Positions 42,506 through 52,323 of a stretch of DNA of 64,000 nt are shown here, in pieces (the stretch's first letter is position 1; every line of letters begins with the position of its first letter). The DNA is from Vibrio aquaticus (GTDB taxonomy: Bacteria; Pseudomonadota; Gammaproteobacteria; Enterobacterales; Vibrionaceae). The notes under the pieces are model-generated. The model did no database searches and had not been told where the DNA came from. It saw only the letters and a program-made list of their open reading frames with translations. The DNA is taken from the NCBI RefSeq assembly GCF_003970385.1, contig NZ_RXZH01000007.1:150-64149 (forward strand), written 5' to 3'. A program made the position numbers and the translations under genes.

Positions 42506-43051
42506 GTGGCTAAACGGACTCCACCAGAAATTCTCGACAAGCAGACCGTAGCGAAATCTCGATTATTTGCGATTGAAGCGTTGGATCTGCGTTTTAGTAA
42601 TGGCGAAGAACGTACCTATGAGCGCATGAAGCCAAGTGGCCGTAATGCGGTGATGATGGTACCGATTACCGCGCAAGGCGATATTTTGCTAGTACGCGAG
42701 TATGCAGCAGGCACAGAACGCTATGAACTGGGGTTTCCTAAAGGATTGATTGATCCTGGAGAAACGCCGGAGCAAGCGGCAGTGCGAGAGCTGAAAGAAG
42801 AGATTGGTCAAGGCGCGCATAAGTTAACGCCTTTGAAAGAAGTGATTTTAGCGCCGTCTTATTTCTCTAGCAAAATGACCCTATTTATCGCCGAAGATCT
42901 ATACTCAGAAAAGTTAGAGGGCGATGAACCAGAACCATTAGATGTGGTTCGTTGGCCGTTAGCGCAAGCTGAAGAACTGCTGACGCACCTCGATTTTAGT
43001 GAAGCGCGCAGTATTACCGCGCTGTTACTCGCTCTACGCATTCTAAAATAA
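42506..43051 (+). CDS. nudE: ADP compounds hydrolase NudE
   Basis: 181 residues from the GTG at 42506, with AGGGAG 7 bp upstream; the frame beginning at 42488 has no such site. Nudix box GFPKGLIDPGETPEQAAVRE plus LKEEIG is complete. Hydrolyses ADP-ribose, Ap3A and NADH. The pair nudE-cysQ is conserved in enterobacteria and Vibrio. Confidence 0.95.
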   Translation: MAKRTPPEILDKQTVAKSRLFAIEALDLRFSNGEERTYERMKPSGRNAVMMVPITAQGDILLVREYAAGTERYELGFPKGLIDPGETPEQAAVRELKEEIGQGAHKLTPLKEVILAPSYFSSKMTLFIAEDLYSEKLEGDEPEPLDVVRWPLAQAEELLTHLDFSEARSITALLLALRILK

Positions 43052-43103
43052 TAACAATCTTCTTTGCTCAAAAGGAGTGAGGCGAGAGCGCCAAGGAATT
43101 TTT

Positions 43104-43931
43104 ATGCCAATAACAGAAGACCTTTCCCATCATTTACCTTCCGTGATTGAGATTGCTCGCTCAGCCGGGCAGTTGATCCTCGATATTTACGAGAAAAAAG
43201 AGTACGAAGCGTTCACTAAAAGTGACGAAACGCCCGTAACCAGTGCGGATATTGCGGCACACAAGTTGATTGTTGAAAAGCTGTCTGACTTAACGCCTGA
43301 CATCCCAGTGTTGTCGGAAGAAGCGGCTGACATCAGCTTAGATAAACGCTCACAGTGGGATCGTTACTGGTTAGTCGATCCACTGGATGGCACGCAAGAG
43401 TTCATTGCTCGCAGTGGTGACTTTGCGACGATTATTGCGTTAATAGAAAACAACAAGCCAGTGATGGGCGTCGTGTATGGCCCTGTTTCTGGTGTGACGT
43501 ATTACGCTTACCACGGCAAAGGCGCGTGGAAGATTCCTGACTTGAGTGAAAGTGTACGCATTAAATCGCATCAGCATGATGGCCCTAAGAGCCCAATTGC
43601 GATGGCGATCAGTCGTCGCCAAGATATTAATCGTATTACAAGTCGCATGAGCAGTGCTTGGAACTACGATTTGGTCCCATTAGGCTCTGCGGCTTTGAAA
43701 GCTTGTTTGGTTGCCGAAGGCGCTGTCGATTGCTATTTACGCTTAGGACCGACGGGTGAATGGGATACCGCTGCGACGCAATGTATTGTTGAAGAAGCGG
43801 GTGGGCGTATCTTGAGTACTCAACTAGAGCCGCTTTCATACAACGAGCGTGAGTCGTTAGAGAACCCGAACTTTATTGTGTTGGGTGATGAAAACTTACC
43901 TTGGGATGAGATTCTGAAGGTGAAGGACTAG
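43104..43931 (+). CDS. cysQ: 3'(2'),5'-bisphosphate nucleotidase CysQ
   Basis: 275 residues from the ATG at 43104 (AAGGA upstream); nine earlier residues of the frame are excluded. Metal-binding motifs SEEAAD, DPLDGTQEF and WDTAATQCIVEEAGG identify the Li-sensitive phosphatase family. Degrades pAp from sulfate assimilation. Follows nudE by 52 bp. Confidence 0.96.
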   Translation: MPITEDLSHHLPSVIEIARSAGQLILDIYEKKEYEAFTKSDETPVTSADIAAHKLIVEKLSDLTPDIPVLSEEAADISLDKRSQWDRYWLVDPLDGTQEFIARSGDFATIIALIENNKPVMGVVYGPVSGVTYYAYHGKGAWKIPDLSESVRIKSHQHDGPKSPIAMAISRRQDINRITSRMSSAWNYDLVPLGSAALKACLVAEGAVDCYLRLGPTGEWDTAATQCIVEEAGGRILSTQLEPLSYNERESLENPNFIVLGDENLPWDEILKVKD

Positions 43932-43941
43932 AGAATCGATA

Positions 43942-44047
43942 TCGTCACTCCATAGAGTGACGAAGGAGCGAGTAGGGAGTCTTTGTAAGTTCTCTACTTG
44001 CTTTATGGGATCCCCAACTCGTTCGTTCCTCACTCTTGAGGATGACA
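43942..44047. repeat. Intergenic imperfect palindromic repeat, copy 1
   Basis: Left arm begins CGTCACTCCATAGAGTGACG and continues to AGTAGGGAGTC; right arm is its imperfect reverse complement ending CTCTTGAGGATGACAG. Arms of about 40 bp around a loop of about 30 bp. It is closely similar to 46260-46364. It sits between the convergent ends of cysQ and recG. Confidence 0.85.
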
Positions 44048-44055
44048 GCCTATCA

Positions 44056-46134
44056 CTATGCCTTCGAATAGACATCCCTATCACCAAGCCAGCGATCAAT
44101 AATCGCAATGGCATTATCTGGGTAACTGTCGTGAATATGGCGTGCGATGCGCTGAACTTCCGGAATCAGGCGTTGATCTCGAACTAAGTCAGCAATCTTG
44201 AAATCCGCCATGCCAGTTTGTTTGGTGCCGAGTAGTTCACCTGGGCCACGAATCTCCAAATCCCGTTGAGCAATCACAAACCCATCGTTGCTTTCACGTA
44301 GTACGCCTAAGCGTTTTTGCGCGGTTTTAGACAGCGGGGAGTGATAGAGCAATACACAGTGGCTCGCGACGCTACCTCGGCCTACACGGCCACGTAGCTG
44401 GTGGAGCTGAGCCAAACCTAAACGCTCTGGGTTTTCAATGATCATCAAACTTGAATTAGGCACATCAACGCCGACTTCAATCACGGTTGTTGCGACGAGT
44501 AAGTGCAGTCGATTCTCTTTGAAATCCTGCATCACCGCTTGTTTCTCTGCCGGTTTCATTCGCCCATGAACTAAACCAATCTTCACGTCCGGTAATTTTC
44601 TTTGCAGTTCTTCCGCAGTATCGGCCGCAGCTTGCGCTTCTAACACTTCTGATTCATCGATTAAGGTACACACCCAATACGCTTGTTTCCCTTCATTTAA
44701 ACAGGCGTGACGAACTCGCTCGACAATATCCTCACGTTTGGTATCTGGAATGGCGACGGTTTGAATTGGCGTTCGACCCGGTGGCAGCTCGTCTATCACA
44801 GATGTTTCAAGGTCGGCATAGGCAGTCATGGCCAACGTTCGAGGAATCGGCGTAGCGGTCATAATTAACTGGTGCGGATAAGCGCCTTGCTTCTCGCCTT
44901 TCTCACGTAGCTCTAGGCGTTGGTGGACACCAAAACGGTGCTGCTCATCAATAATCACTAATGCTAAGTGGTGGAACTCAACATGTTCTTGGAATAGCGC
45001 GTGGGTCCCAACCACCATTTGCGCTTCGCCACTGGCAATTTTGCCCAGCTCCGCTTCTTTCGCTTTACCTTTGAGTTTGCCAGCCAGCCAGCCGACTTTG
45101 ATATTCATTGGTTCGAGCCAATTGGCAAAGTTGATCGCATGTTGCTCGGCAAGCAGTTCCGTTGGGGCCATTAACGCAACTTGATAACCATGCTCAAGTG
45201 CCCGTAATGCTGCCAGTGCTGCAACCAAGGTTTTGCCTGAACCAACATCGCCCTGAACCAAGCGCATCATTGGATGAGGCTTTTCGAGGTCTTGTTCGAT
45301 TTCTTGCACCACACGAGCCTGCGCATTGGTTGGCGAAAATGGCAGTTGGTTCAGAAGTTGTTGCTTGAGCTTGTCGCTTTTGGCTAGAGGCAGGGAAGTG
45401 TCTTGTTGGCCTTTACTGCGTACCGATAACATCGACAGATTCTGAGCAAGTAACTCTTCCATAATTAAGCGGATCTGCGCAGGGTGTTTACCTTCATCAA
45501 ACTGTTCTAAGTCGATGTTAGGTGGTGGCCTATGGATGGTGTGCAGAGCCTGAGCGAGGGTCGTTTGTTGATCGTATAACCCATTAGGCAGTAATTCTTG
45601 TACCGCGGCTTTGTCGAGTAGCTCTAGCGCTTGGTCGGTTAAGTTACGCAGCGTGATTTGACGCAATCCATCGGTGGTTGGGTAAACCGGAGTCAGTGTT
45701 TGCTCAACATCGGTCTTTTGGTTTGGCGCATAGAATTTGTAATCAGGGTGAACGATTTCTAATCCGTAACCACCGCGCTTAATTTCACCATAAGCATGGA
45801 CGGTCTTTCCTTCGGTGAAGTTGTTCTTCATTCCGGCGGTAAAGTTGAAAAAACGCAGTGTGATGGTGCCGTTACCGTCGCTGATTTTTACTGACAGCAT
45901 CTTTCGCTTGCCAAATAGGGTATCAACGCTCATGACCTTGCCTTGAACGGCGGCCCACAATCCAGCGTGGAGTTTGACGATAGGGTAGATTCGTGTGCGA
46001 TCTTCATAACGAAGAGGAAGATGGAACAGAAGATCTTGAACGGTATTAAGCCCAACTTTTGCGAGTTTTTCAGCGACTTTGGCGCCAACGCCAGTCAAAG
46101 AGGTGAGAGAAATCGCAGATAGCAGTTGGGACAT
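44056..46134 (-). CDS. recG: ATP-dependent DNA helicase RecG
   Basis: 692 residues from the ATG at 46134 (MSQLLSAISLTSL as in the family); the eight-residue longer frame is rejected. Wedge/OB domain ~50-200, then SF2 helicase motifs: GDVGSGKT (Walker A), DEQHRFG (motif II), TATPIPRT (III), GRVGRG (VI). Regresses stalled forks and limits R-loops. Flanked on both sides by copies of the same palindromic repeat. Confidence 0.97.
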   Translation of the reverse strand: MSQLLSAISLTSLTGVGAKVAEKLAKVGLNTVQDLLFHLPLRYEDRTRIYPIVKLHAGLWAAVQGKVMSVDTLFGKRKMLSVKISDGNGTITLRFFNFTAGMKNNFTEGKTVHAYGEIKRGGYGLEIVHPDYKFYAPNQKTDVEQTLTPVYPTTDGLRQITLRNLTDQALELLDKAAVQELLPNGLYDQQTTLAQALHTIHRPPPNIDLEQFDEGKHPAQIRLIMEELLAQNLSMLSVRSKGQQDTSLPLAKSDKLKQQLLNQLPFSPTNAQARVVQEIEQDLEKPHPMMRLVQGDVGSGKTLVAALAALRALEHGYQVALMAPTELLAEQHAINFANWLEPMNIKVGWLAGKLKGKAKEAELGKIASGEAQMVVGTHALFQEHVEFHHLALVIIDEQHRFGVHQRLELREKGEKQGAYPHQLIMTATPIPRTLAMTAYADLETSVIDELPPGRTPIQTVAIPDTKREDIVERVRHACLNEGKQAYWVCTLIDESEVLEAQAAADTAEELQRKLPDVKIGLVHGRMKPAEKQAVMQDFKENRLHLLVATTVIEVGVDVPNSSLMIIENPERLGLAQLHQLRGRVGRGSVASHCVLLYHSPLSKTAQKRLGVLRESNDGFVIAQRDLEIRGPGELLGTKQTGMADFKIADLVRDQRLIPEVQRIARHIHDSYPDNAIAIIDRWLGDRDVYSKA

Positions 46135-46259
46135 AATCAAGCTCGGTAAGTCGTTCAATCTAATCTAGATAGTTAACCACCGAGCTGTGTTTTTGTACAG
46201 GATAAATTGAGGGAGGGCTAGGCTGTTTAGGCAAATATCATATTAGGAGAAGTGAAAAT

Positions 46260-46364
46260 CTGTCATTCCATAGACTGACGAAGGAAGGAGTAGGGAATCT
46301 CTTAATTCATTGATTCACAAAAAGAGATCCCCAACTCGTTCGTCCCTCACTCTTGAGGATGACG
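46260..46364. repeat. Intergenic imperfect palindromic repeat, copy 2
   Basis: Begins CTGTCATTCCATAGACTGAC and ends CTCTTGAGGATGACGA, with inverted arms of about 40 bp around an AT-rich centre. Shares the sequence CCCCAACTCGTTCGT and the terminal GTCAT/ATGAC ends with copy 1. It lies between the recG start and the trmH stop. Confidence 0.85.
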
Positions 46365-46384
46365 AACGCTCGACAAAGAGAACG

Positions 46385-47068
46385 TTACTTCTTCTGCATC
46401 TCTGCCCACCACTCGTCGTCTGCTACGATCTGACCTTGGTCATCAAGCGGTGGGTAAGCCATGCCTTTGCGTTTAGCGACTTTGGCTAATACTGGGTGGC
46501 CACGCTCAAACAGTAGGCGGTGAATGGTTTCTTCTGGAACTGCACTGACTTCATTATCGTACATGCCAGCGGCTTCACGTTGACGCTGTGCTTCATACAG
46601 AATAACTGCACTGGCTACAGAAACGTTCAAAGACTGAACCATACCCACCATAGGCACGATGATGTCTTGATCGGCCAGTTGCTTGGCTTTTTCAGAAGCG
46701 CCGACCTTTTCACTGCCTAGAATGATTGCCGTTGGTTTGGTGTAGTCAATTTCACGAAAATCGACGGCGGTATCAGACAGGTTAGTTACCAACACTTGCA
46801 TGCCTTGTGCTTTAAGCTCAGTAATTGCCTCTTCAATGCTATCGTGTGTATCGACATCAACCCAGTTACGAGCGCCTGCTGAAGTGTGGCTTAAGGTGCG
46901 CATCTCGTTTGGCCACACTGCATGGATCTTATGGATACCAGTTGCATCTGCTGTGCGAATTACAGCGGAAACGTTGTTTGGCTTGTGGACCTCCTCAAGA
47001 CATAGTGTTAGGTCTGCCTGACGTGCTTTTAGGACTTCTTGAATACGGTTGTAACGTTCTAAATTCAT
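46385..47068 (-). CDS. trmH: tRNA (Gm18) 2'-O-methyltransferase
   Basis: 227 residues. SPOUT methyltransferase with the trefoil-knot motifs NNVSAVIRTADATG, ILGSEKVGAS and VPMVGMVQSLNVSVASAVILYE. Methylates G18 in the D loop of tRNA. It lies downstream of spoT on the same strand as in E. coli, but a hairpin at 47086 separates the two. Confidence 0.96.
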   Translation of the reverse strand: MNLERYNRIQEVLKARQADLTLCLEEVHKPNNVSAVIRTADATGIHKIHAVWPNEMRTLSHTSAGARNWVDVDTHDSIEEAITELKAQGMQVLVTNLSDTAVDFREIDYTKPTAIILGSEKVGASEKAKQLADQDIIVPMVGMVQSLNVSVASAVILYEAQRQREAAGMYDNEVSAVPEETIHRLLFERGHPVLAKVAKRKGMAYPPLDDQGQIVADDEWWAEMQKK

Positions 47069-47085
47069 AACTCTTTCTTACTTAC

Positions 47086-47123
47086 AAAAATGTCCCTGAA
47101 ACCTGAGGCTTCAAGGACATTTA
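47086..47123 (-). terminator. Probable terminator between spoT and trmH
   Basis: On the minus strand AATGTCC-TTGAA pairs with TTTCA-GGGACATT, with TTTG following. Moderately strong stem, so read-through is plausible. Confidence 0.6.
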
Positions 47124-47143
47124 GCTTCAACTTTTTAGCCGAT

Positions 47144-49267
47144 TTAGTTACGGCGACGACGAACTTTTAGCGTGTTTGGCATGGCTTTTAGCTTACGCAT
47201 AATGCCCGCCAAGTGAACTCGGTCTTTGGTGGTCAGTAGAACCGTAACGGTATACAAACGACCGTCACGCTCTTCTGTTGAGAGACCATGAATGTTCGAG
47301 CCAGTCTTAGAGATAACGTTGGTCAGTTCAGCCAGTGCACCTTGACGATTTTGTACGTCTACGGTGACTTCAGTAATGAACTCTTTGTCGTAATCTTCTG
47401 ACCACTCTACCGCCATGTACTTGTCTGGTTCTTTTTGGTAACCGCGTACATTCGGACACATCTCACGGTGCACCACTAAGCCGCGGCCTGGTGATACGTG
47501 AGCGATGATGTGATCGTCTGGAATTGGGTGACAACAGTTGGCAAAGGTCAGCAAGATACCTTCCGCACCGCGGATTGGCAGTTTCTTCTTATTGCTGTCT
47601 GCACTATTGCTTTCGACTTCGGTCAGTTCGTCTGCGTCACCAAGTAGGCGGCGCGCAATGACGATACTCATGAGCTCACCCAAACCAATGTCTGCCAGTA
47701 AGTCGTCCAGTGAGTCGATCTTAAGATCGCCAAGAACATGGTTGATGTTCTCTTCACTAATGTCTGAAATGGATTTCTCACCCAGTGCGTGGTTGAGTAG
47801 ACGGCGACCAAGAGTGATAGAATCTTCGCGGCGCATCGTTTTCAGAACCTGTCGGATCTTAGTGCGAGCACGAGAGGTCACTACGTAGTTGAGCCATGCT
47901 GCATTCGGGCGAGCACCCGGAGCACTGATGATCTCAATCGTCTGGCCATTTTTCAGCGACTTGCTCAGTGGATATGGATTGCGGTCTACACGTGCACCGA
48001 CACAGGTATTACCAACGTCGGTATGAACGGCATAAGCAAAATCAACGGCGGTAGCGCCAACAGGTAGCTCAACAATGCGGCCTTTTGGCGTGAAGACGTA
48101 AATCTCATCTGGGAACAGATCTGACTTAACGTTTTCAATGAACTCAAAGGAGTTACCAGCGCTTTGTTGAAGCTCAAGTAGGCTTTGCATCCAACGTTGT
48201 GCTTTGACTTGGGCTGTTGTGCCAGTGCGATCACCATTGCCTTTGTAAGACCAATGTGCCGCGACACCTTTGTCCGCCATTTGATCCATATCTTCAGTAC
48301 GGATCTGAACTTCAACGGGCACACCATGAGGGCCGACCATTGAAGTGTGAATAGATTGATAGCCGTTTGCCTTTGGTACTGCAATGTAATCTTTCATGCG
48401 ACCTGGGCGCGGCTTGTACAAACCATGAACCTGACCAAGTACTCGGTAACAGGTATCGGCGCTTTCTACCACTACGCGGAATGCGTAGATATCCATAATG
48501 GTGTGGAAACGCTGCTCTTTGGTTTTCATCTTGTTATAGATGGAGAAAAGGTTTTTCTCGCGACCAAAGACACGCGCTGTCAAGCCAACTTCTTCAAGGC
48601 GACCTTCGATCTCATCATGAATGCGCTGAATCATCTCTTTACGGTTACCACGCGCCGATTTTACTACCTCTTTAAGAACGCGATAACGGTTCGGGTAGAG
48701 CGCTTCAAAGCCAAGCTCTTCTAACTCGGTTTTGATGTTGTGGATACCAAGGCGGTGCGCCAGTGGAGAGTAGATCTCTAACGTTTCTCGAGCAATACGG
48801 CGCTTTTTGTCTGGGCGTAATGCTCCCAGTGTGCGCATATTGTGAGTACGGTCAGCGAGTTTGATGAGGATAACGCGGATGTCTTGCACCATGGCAAGTA
48901 CCATCTTACGGAAGTTTTCTGCCTGAGCTTCCTTGCGGTCACGAAACTTAAGCTTATCAAGCTTAGAAACGCCATCCACAAGTTCTGCAACCGTATTGCC
49001 AAATTGAGCTTCAAGCTCTTCTTTGGTTACTTCAGTGTCTTCAATGACGTCATGCAGAAGGGCTGCTTGTAGAGTTTCGATATCAAGGCGCATTTCAGCC
49101 AAGATTCGAGCCACAGCAACAGGGTGGATGATATAAGGTTCACCGCTAGAGCGGGTTTGCCCTTCATGGGCATCTTTCGCTACCACATAAGATTGACGCA
49201 GAGCCTCAACTTGAGGCTCTGTTAGGTATTCTTGGGCAACGTCTTTAAGGCTATCGAATAGATACAA
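47144..49267 (-). CDS. spoT: Bifunctional (p)ppGpp synthetase/hydrolase SpoT
   Basis: 707 residues. HD hydrolase domain (~20-190; LLHDVIEDT), synthetase domain (~220-350; YKPRPGRMKDYIAVPKANGYQS), TGS (~385-445), helical region and C-terminal ACT (~625-700). Sets basal ppGpp and responds to carbon, fatty-acid and iron starvation. Follows rpoZ by 38 bp. Confidence 0.98.
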   Translation of the reverse strand: MYLFDSLKDVAQEYLTEPQVEALRQSYVVAKDAHEGQTRSSGEPYIIHPVAVARILAEMRLDIETLQAALLHDVIEDTEVTKEELEAQFGNTVAELVDGVSKLDKLKFRDRKEAQAENFRKMVLAMVQDIRVILIKLADRTHNMRTLGALRPDKKRRIARETLEIYSPLAHRLGIHNIKTELEELGFEALYPNRYRVLKEVVKSARGNRKEMIQRIHDEIEGRLEEVGLTARVFGREKNLFSIYNKMKTKEQRFHTIMDIYAFRVVVESADTCYRVLGQVHGLYKPRPGRMKDYIAVPKANGYQSIHTSMVGPHGVPVEVQIRTEDMDQMADKGVAAHWSYKGNGDRTGTTAQVKAQRWMQSLLELQQSAGNSFEFIENVKSDLFPDEIYVFTPKGRIVELPVGATAVDFAYAVHTDVGNTCVGARVDRNPYPLSKSLKNGQTIEIISAPGARPNAAWLNYVVTSRARTKIRQVLKTMRREDSITLGRRLLNHALGEKSISDISEENINHVLGDLKIDSLDDLLADIGLGELMSIVIARRLLGDADELTEVESNSADSNKKKLPIRGAEGILLTFANCCHPIPDDHIIAHVSPGRGLVVHREMCPNVRGYQKEPDKYMAVEWSEDYDKEFITEVTVDVQNRQGALAELTNVISKTGSNIHGLSTEERDGRLYTVTVLLTTKDRVHLAGIMRKLKAMPNTLKVRRRRN

Positions 49268-49305
49268 ACTTTAGGCCCGGAAGATAGTTGTGGAAGAGGG
49301 GCGAA

Positions 49306-49578
49306 TTAGCGACTGTGAGCGATGCTGCTTACAGCGGCTAGTTCAGCGGCTTCTTGCTCTTGCTGCTCTTGACGCTCACGTGCATCAAGGATCTCTTTAG
49401 TGATAAGGCCTTCTTCGATTTCGCGTAGAGCGATAACCGTTTGCTTATCATTCTCCTCTGGCACTAGTGAATCTTTGCCACCAGTTTGCATTTGACGAGC
49501 GCGGCGTGCCGCAATTAGAACTAGGTCGAAACGGTTGCCAACTTTTTCAACAGCGTCTTGAACAGTTACGCGTGCCAT
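49306..49578 (-). CDS. rpoZ: RNA polymerase omega subunit
   Basis: 90 residues. [29 protein letters not shown] is the standard omega N-terminus that wraps the beta-prime C-terminus; it contributes to a ppGpp site on the polymerase. In operon with spoT, upstream of it. Confidence 0.97.
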   Translation of the reverse strand: MARVTVQDAVEKVGNRFDLVLIAARRARQMQTGGKDSLVPEENDKQTVIALREIEEGLITKEILDARERQEQQEQEAAELAAVSSIAHSR

Positions 49579-49674
49579 GAGAACTCCAAATTAGTTAACT
49601 AAAATTTTGAATGACGAGAAATTATACAGGCTGACAGTTCCTAGTGTCTAGGATCTGTTTATCAATCGGCTAAT

Positions 49675-50703
<1,029 letters not shown>

Positions 50704-50722
50704 AATGATAATTATTTTCATT
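50704..50722. promoter_or_regulatory. Fur box upstream of the ECF sigma gene
   Basis: AATGATAATTATTTTCATT contains the 7-1-7 core TGATAAT-T-ATTTTCA, one mismatch from the Fur consensus TGATAAT-N-ATTATCA. It ends 37 bp upstream of the sigma-factor ATG, where bound Fe-Fur would block transcription. Confidence 0.8.
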
Positions 50723-50759
50723 TATAAATCTATGCAACAGAAATAAGGAGTGGCTCATT

Positions 50760-51278
50760 ATGATGGCCATGAGTCCCGTTGATCTCAATGAAGTCGACAG
50801 CATGTATCGCGAGCATCACGGCTGGCTTTCGCTGTTTATTCAACGGAGATTAAGCTGCCCTCAAGTCAGTGCCGACTTGGTTCAAGACACTTACTTACGA
50901 TTACTTGTTAGTGGCAAGCTGCCAGATCAAAAGGACTCGCGACGTTATCTGACGCATATTGCTAAAGGATTAGTGATTGATCTCTACAGACGCCGTCGTA
51001 TTGAAGCGGCGTATCTCGAAATCATCGAGCACCAACCTGAAGAGGTCGCAGCCTCACCTGAAGCGCAAACCATGATGGTTGAGGTCTTGGTTGAAATTGA
51101 CGCGATGTTGCATAAGTTGCCTTTCAAAGCTCGTCAGGCATTGATTCTGAGGCAGATGGAAGGGTTAAGTTACAAAGAAATTGCTCAGCGTTTGGAAGTC
51201 TCCGTCTCTTCCGTTGAGAAATATGTCGCGAAAGCACTGCAAGGTTGCATGCTGGTGGCGATGGAAGGGTACTACTAA
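50760..51278 (+). CDS. FecI-like ECF sigma factor
   Basis: 172 residues, normal for iron-starvation ECF sigmas. Region 2 (~12-85: DLVQDTYLRLL, RRYLTHIAKGLVIDLYRRRR) and region 4 (~110-165: LPFKARQALILRQMEGLSYKE then IAQRLEVSVSSVEKYVAKAL). The ATG at 50760 has AAGGAG 9 bp upstream. A Fur box precedes it and a FecR-like gene follows after 2 bp. I infer that it directs RNA polymerase to the repeated motif found at 52259, 55479 and 57875. FecI itself is the named paradigm; substrate specificity cannot be read from the sigma factor. Confidence 0.93.
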   Translation: MMAMSPVDLNEVDSMYREHHGWLSLFIQRRLSCPQVSADLVQDTYLRLLVSGKLPDQKDSRRYLTHIAKGLVIDLYRRRRIEAAYLEIIEHQPEEVAASPEAQTMMVEVLVEIDAMLHKLPFKARQALILRQMEGLSYKEIAQRLEVSVSSVEKYVAKALQGCMLVAMEGYY

Positions 51279-51280
51279 CT

Positions 51281-52225
51281 ATGGAGCGTATATCACGTAA
51301 GTCGATCGAACAGGCTTCCTTGTGGATGGCAAGAATGTGGTCTGATGATGTGTCAGAGCAGGATAAGCGAGCTTTTCACCTTTGGCGAACTCGCCACCCT
51401 GACAATGATTATGCTTGGAAACAAATGGAAACCTTGCAGCAGAAATTCACTTCTGTGCCAGATCCTCAATCAGGCAGCAAAATCCTCGGCACTTACCGCC
51501 AGCGTGTTTCACGCAGACAGGTATTGATCTGGGGAGGCGTTTCATTAGCAACGATGAGTTTGGTGCTTTCTAGTGATGCAGCCCTACCGCAAGGAGAGAC
51601 AGAATACGCCTCTGCGACCGGTGAAGTGAAACCTATCCAATTGTCTGATGGCACTGTCGTTGTGCTGAATACGGCGAGCAGAATACGTGTGGATTTCAAT
51701 CAACATCATAGGACCATCCGATTGATGGACGGAGAAGTGATGGTGACGACCGGCCATCATCTAACCCCATTTAGTGTTGTCACTCCTCATGGAAGCGTTA
51801 TGCCTATAGGGACGAAATTTAGTGTCCGCCTCGATCACAAGCACACGAGGGTGAGTGTGTTTGAAGGCGAGGTCATTGCCAAGCCCCAACAACAAGGTGA
51901 AGGGCAGCATTTATTCGCTGGTGAAAAAAGTAGTTTCAATACTAACCAATACGAAGAGAAACAGAACTTATTAGCCACAGATGCGCTCTGGCTGGATGAG
52001 AAAATTCTCGCTCAGGACACACCGTTACCACTGTTTATGGCAGAGTTATCTCGCTATCGTCGTGGCGTAATAAAAGTAGATCCAGAGTTATCTTCGATAC
52101 GTATTTCAGGTGTGTATTCCATTCGAGATACCGATCAAACCTTACATAACCTCACGCAAATCCTCCCTATAGAAGTGCATTCTCGAACCCGTTTTTGGGT
52201 CAGTATCTCAGGCAAAAAAGAATAA
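51281..52225 (+). CDS. FecR-like anti-sigma / signal transducer
   Basis: 314 residues from the ATG at 51281; a longer frame overlapping the sigma gene is rejected. N-terminal cytoplasmic sigma-binding domain (~5-50; SLWMARMWSDDVSEQDKRAF, HPDNDYAWKQ), one TM helix (~85-105, after RRQVLIWGG), then the periplasmic FecR domain (~110-210) and a C-terminal STN-like segment (~235-314) expected to contact the receptor signalling domain. Transmits receptor occupancy to the sigma factor, to which it is coupled by a 2-bp gap. Confidence 0.92.
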   Translation: MERISRKSIEQASLWMARMWSDDVSEQDKRAFHLWRTRHPDNDYAWKQMETLQQKFTSVPDPQSGSKILGTYRQRVSRRQVLIWGGVSLATMSLVLSSDAALPQGETEYASATGEVKPIQLSDGTVVVLNTASRIRVDFNQHHRTIRLMDGEVMVTTGHHLTPFSVVTPHGSVMPIGTKFSVRLDHKHTRVSVFEGEVIAKPQQQGEGQHLFAGEKSSFNTNQYEEKQNLLATDALWLDEKILAQDTPLPLFMAELSRYRRGVIKVDPELSSIRISGVYSIRDTDQTLHNLTQILPIEVHSRTRFWVSISGKKE

Positions 52226-52258
52226 ATTACTGACAAGATAATAATTTTTCTCATTTGG

Positions 52259-52288
52259 ATTGAGGTTTTGGCTTATTCGCTCGGTGTA
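52259..52288 (+). promoter_or_regulatory. Putative ECF promoter of the TonB-dependent receptor gene
   Basis: ATTGAGG, exactly 15 bp, TCGGTGTA. The same two boxes at the same spacing recur at 55479 and 57875. The second box ends 35 bp before the receptor start codon. Not the sigma-70 consensus. Confidence 0.75.
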
Positions 52289-52323
52289 GTCACTAGTTAA
52301 CTTAGCGAATAAGGATATCAGAC

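Noticed and set aside
47538..47888. 116-codon + strand frame opposite spoT
   Set aside because: Ser/Arg-rich artefact of the antisense of a conserved gene.
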